From Ariolimax columbianus (Eukaryota > Mollusca > Gastropoda > Stylommatophora > Arionidae): DNA of 64,000 nt. Location of the stretch: contig JAVGWX010000002.1 of NCBI GenBank assembly GCA_036924085.1, positions 52,712,605 through 52,776,604 of the forward strand, read 5' to 3'. The notes beneath the pieces are model-generated. The model was not told where the DNA came from and did not search any database. It saw nothing but the letters and a program-made list of their open reading frames with translations. Positions 63,175 through 64,000 of the stretch are shown here, piece after piece. The position numbers were made by a program, and so were the translations under genes. Every line of letters begins with the position of its first letter. Positions within the stretch are counted from its first letter, which is position 1.

Positions 63175-63440
63175 AGCCTATTGGCTAAAGCGTTTGGTTC
63201 TCACAGCAATAGCACAAGGGTCGCTCCCCAGCAACATCGTGTTCCAGTCAGCCCACCTATAAATGCTGGCTAAAGCGTTTGGTTCTCACAGCAATAGCGC
63301 CAGGGTTGCTCTCCAGCAACATCATGTTCCAGTCAGCCCACCTGTAAATGATGGCTAAAGCGCTTGGTTCTCACAGCAATAGCGCCAGGGTCGCTCTCCA
63401 GCAACATCGTGTTCCAGTCAGCCCACCTGTAAATGGCTAT
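63175..63440 (+). repeat. ~85-bp tandem repeat (3 copies) with tRNA-like boxes
   Basis: ttggctaaagcgtttggttc starts at about 63181, 63266 and 63351. Each unit also has cagggtcgctctccagcaac at B-box spacing. Confidence 0.85.
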
Positions 63441-63855
63441 TGGGATTACAATCAAGTATGATAATGCAGCATGGGAAGGGAATTGGTTACCTCAGAACAA
63501 AGCTGAGACCTCGTTCAATGAAATATCTAATACTTTAACGACTGACCTGCCACAAAAACCCAACTGAGAAACGCAGATGTAATTACGCTGATTTAACTGA
63601 TTATTAAAAAGATGTAAAGCTAGTCGATAATGGCCTACCTCCTAGAGGTGATGTTAGGAAACGCCCATGAGCATGGCCTTATAAATGACCAGCCTAAGGG
63701 TTACCAGCACAAAGAAAGGCTAAGTGCAGACCGCATACTGCTGGGTAGGCTTTTTATCAACATGGAAAAGCCTGAATTCGGGTATGCCTAAAGCCCCCAG
63801 TCTTTCACAAGCCTAGTGAACTGCTAGGTGGAAGCCACACAAATTGACTTCATTC
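63440..63855. other. sequence without recognised feature
   Basis: No upstream exon of the WD40 gene was recognised here. Confidence 0.4.
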
Positions 63856-63859
63856 TACA

Positions 63860-64000
63860 TTGGCTATATCCGTCTTGTCAGACGTTAGTGATTGTGCTTT
63901 TAAAAAATGGATGTAACTACAGTCCATGACGGTAGCGAATGTGACTCGTAAGACCAATCCGAGCAGAGAAGCGACTTCCACAGCGTGTGCAAAGAAAGTC
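63860..64000 (-). mobile_element. LINE 3' end running off the window (same family as 12905-14165)
   Basis: tccgtcttgtcagacgttag, actacagtccatgacggtag and cgactcgtaagaccaatccg-type blocks match 12915-13020 closely. On the minus strand this is the C2H2 end and 3' UTR. Confidence 0.85.

Overview
The window is animal nuclear DNA. Coding sequence is sparse, split into short exons with GT-AG (and one GC-AG) introns, and buried in non-LTR retrotransposons, tRNA-derived SINEs, mariner and piggyBac-type DNA-transposon remnants, minisatellites and microsatellites. The LINE mix (APE-type RT elements ending in a C2H2 finger, RNase H-bearing LINEs, CR1/L2-like LINEs) and the density of simple repeats suggest a lophotrochozoan, most likely a gastropod mollusc. 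That assignment is an inference from repeat style, not from a marker gene.

One host gene is supported. A WD40-repeat protein of the WDR49/WDR64/WDY (WD repeat protein on Y chromosome-like) family lies on the minus strand from about 62.8 kb down to its stop codon at 11.86 kb. Thirteen exons were delimited by hand. Joined, they give 745 codons (744 residues plus stop) with no internal stop and compatible phases at every junction. The N-terminal exons lie beyond the right edge of the window, and one or more exons may be missing between 24.6 and 15.9 kb.

Layout. 0-1.2 kb: dispersed repeat and a GAA-tailed SINE. 1.2-2.7 kb: telomere-like array. 2.8-7.6 kb: a 53-bp satellite interrupted by a near full-length LINE with a 12-bp target-site duplication (TSD). 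7.6-9.0 kb: microsatellites and a 16/64-bp array. 9.9-15.6 kb: a SINE with TSD, LINE fragments, the gene's last exon, and a CR1-like tail followed by a 44-bp array. 15.8-29.5 kb: exons 12 to 9 in introns filled with minisatellites and SINEs. 29.6-36.7 kb: SINEs, then a 30-bp satellite interrupted by a 5'-truncated RNase H LINE. 37-44 kb: minisatellites, exons 8 and 7, a mariner remnant, and a LINE with an inverted 5' part, an internal 62-bp array and a TSD. 44-55 kb: TTG-rich DNA, RT fragments, exons 6 and 5, a piggyBac-type MITE and a 36-bp array. 55-64 kb: exons 4 to 1 among SINEs, mariner and LINE fragments.

The only cellular function visible is the WD40 protein, presumably a scaffold. The rest shows transposons inserting into satellites, and satellites growing inside transposons. 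In several cases the array unit can be traced to the transposon sequence it grew from. Exon, transposon and satellite calls come from reading alone; no database search was possible.
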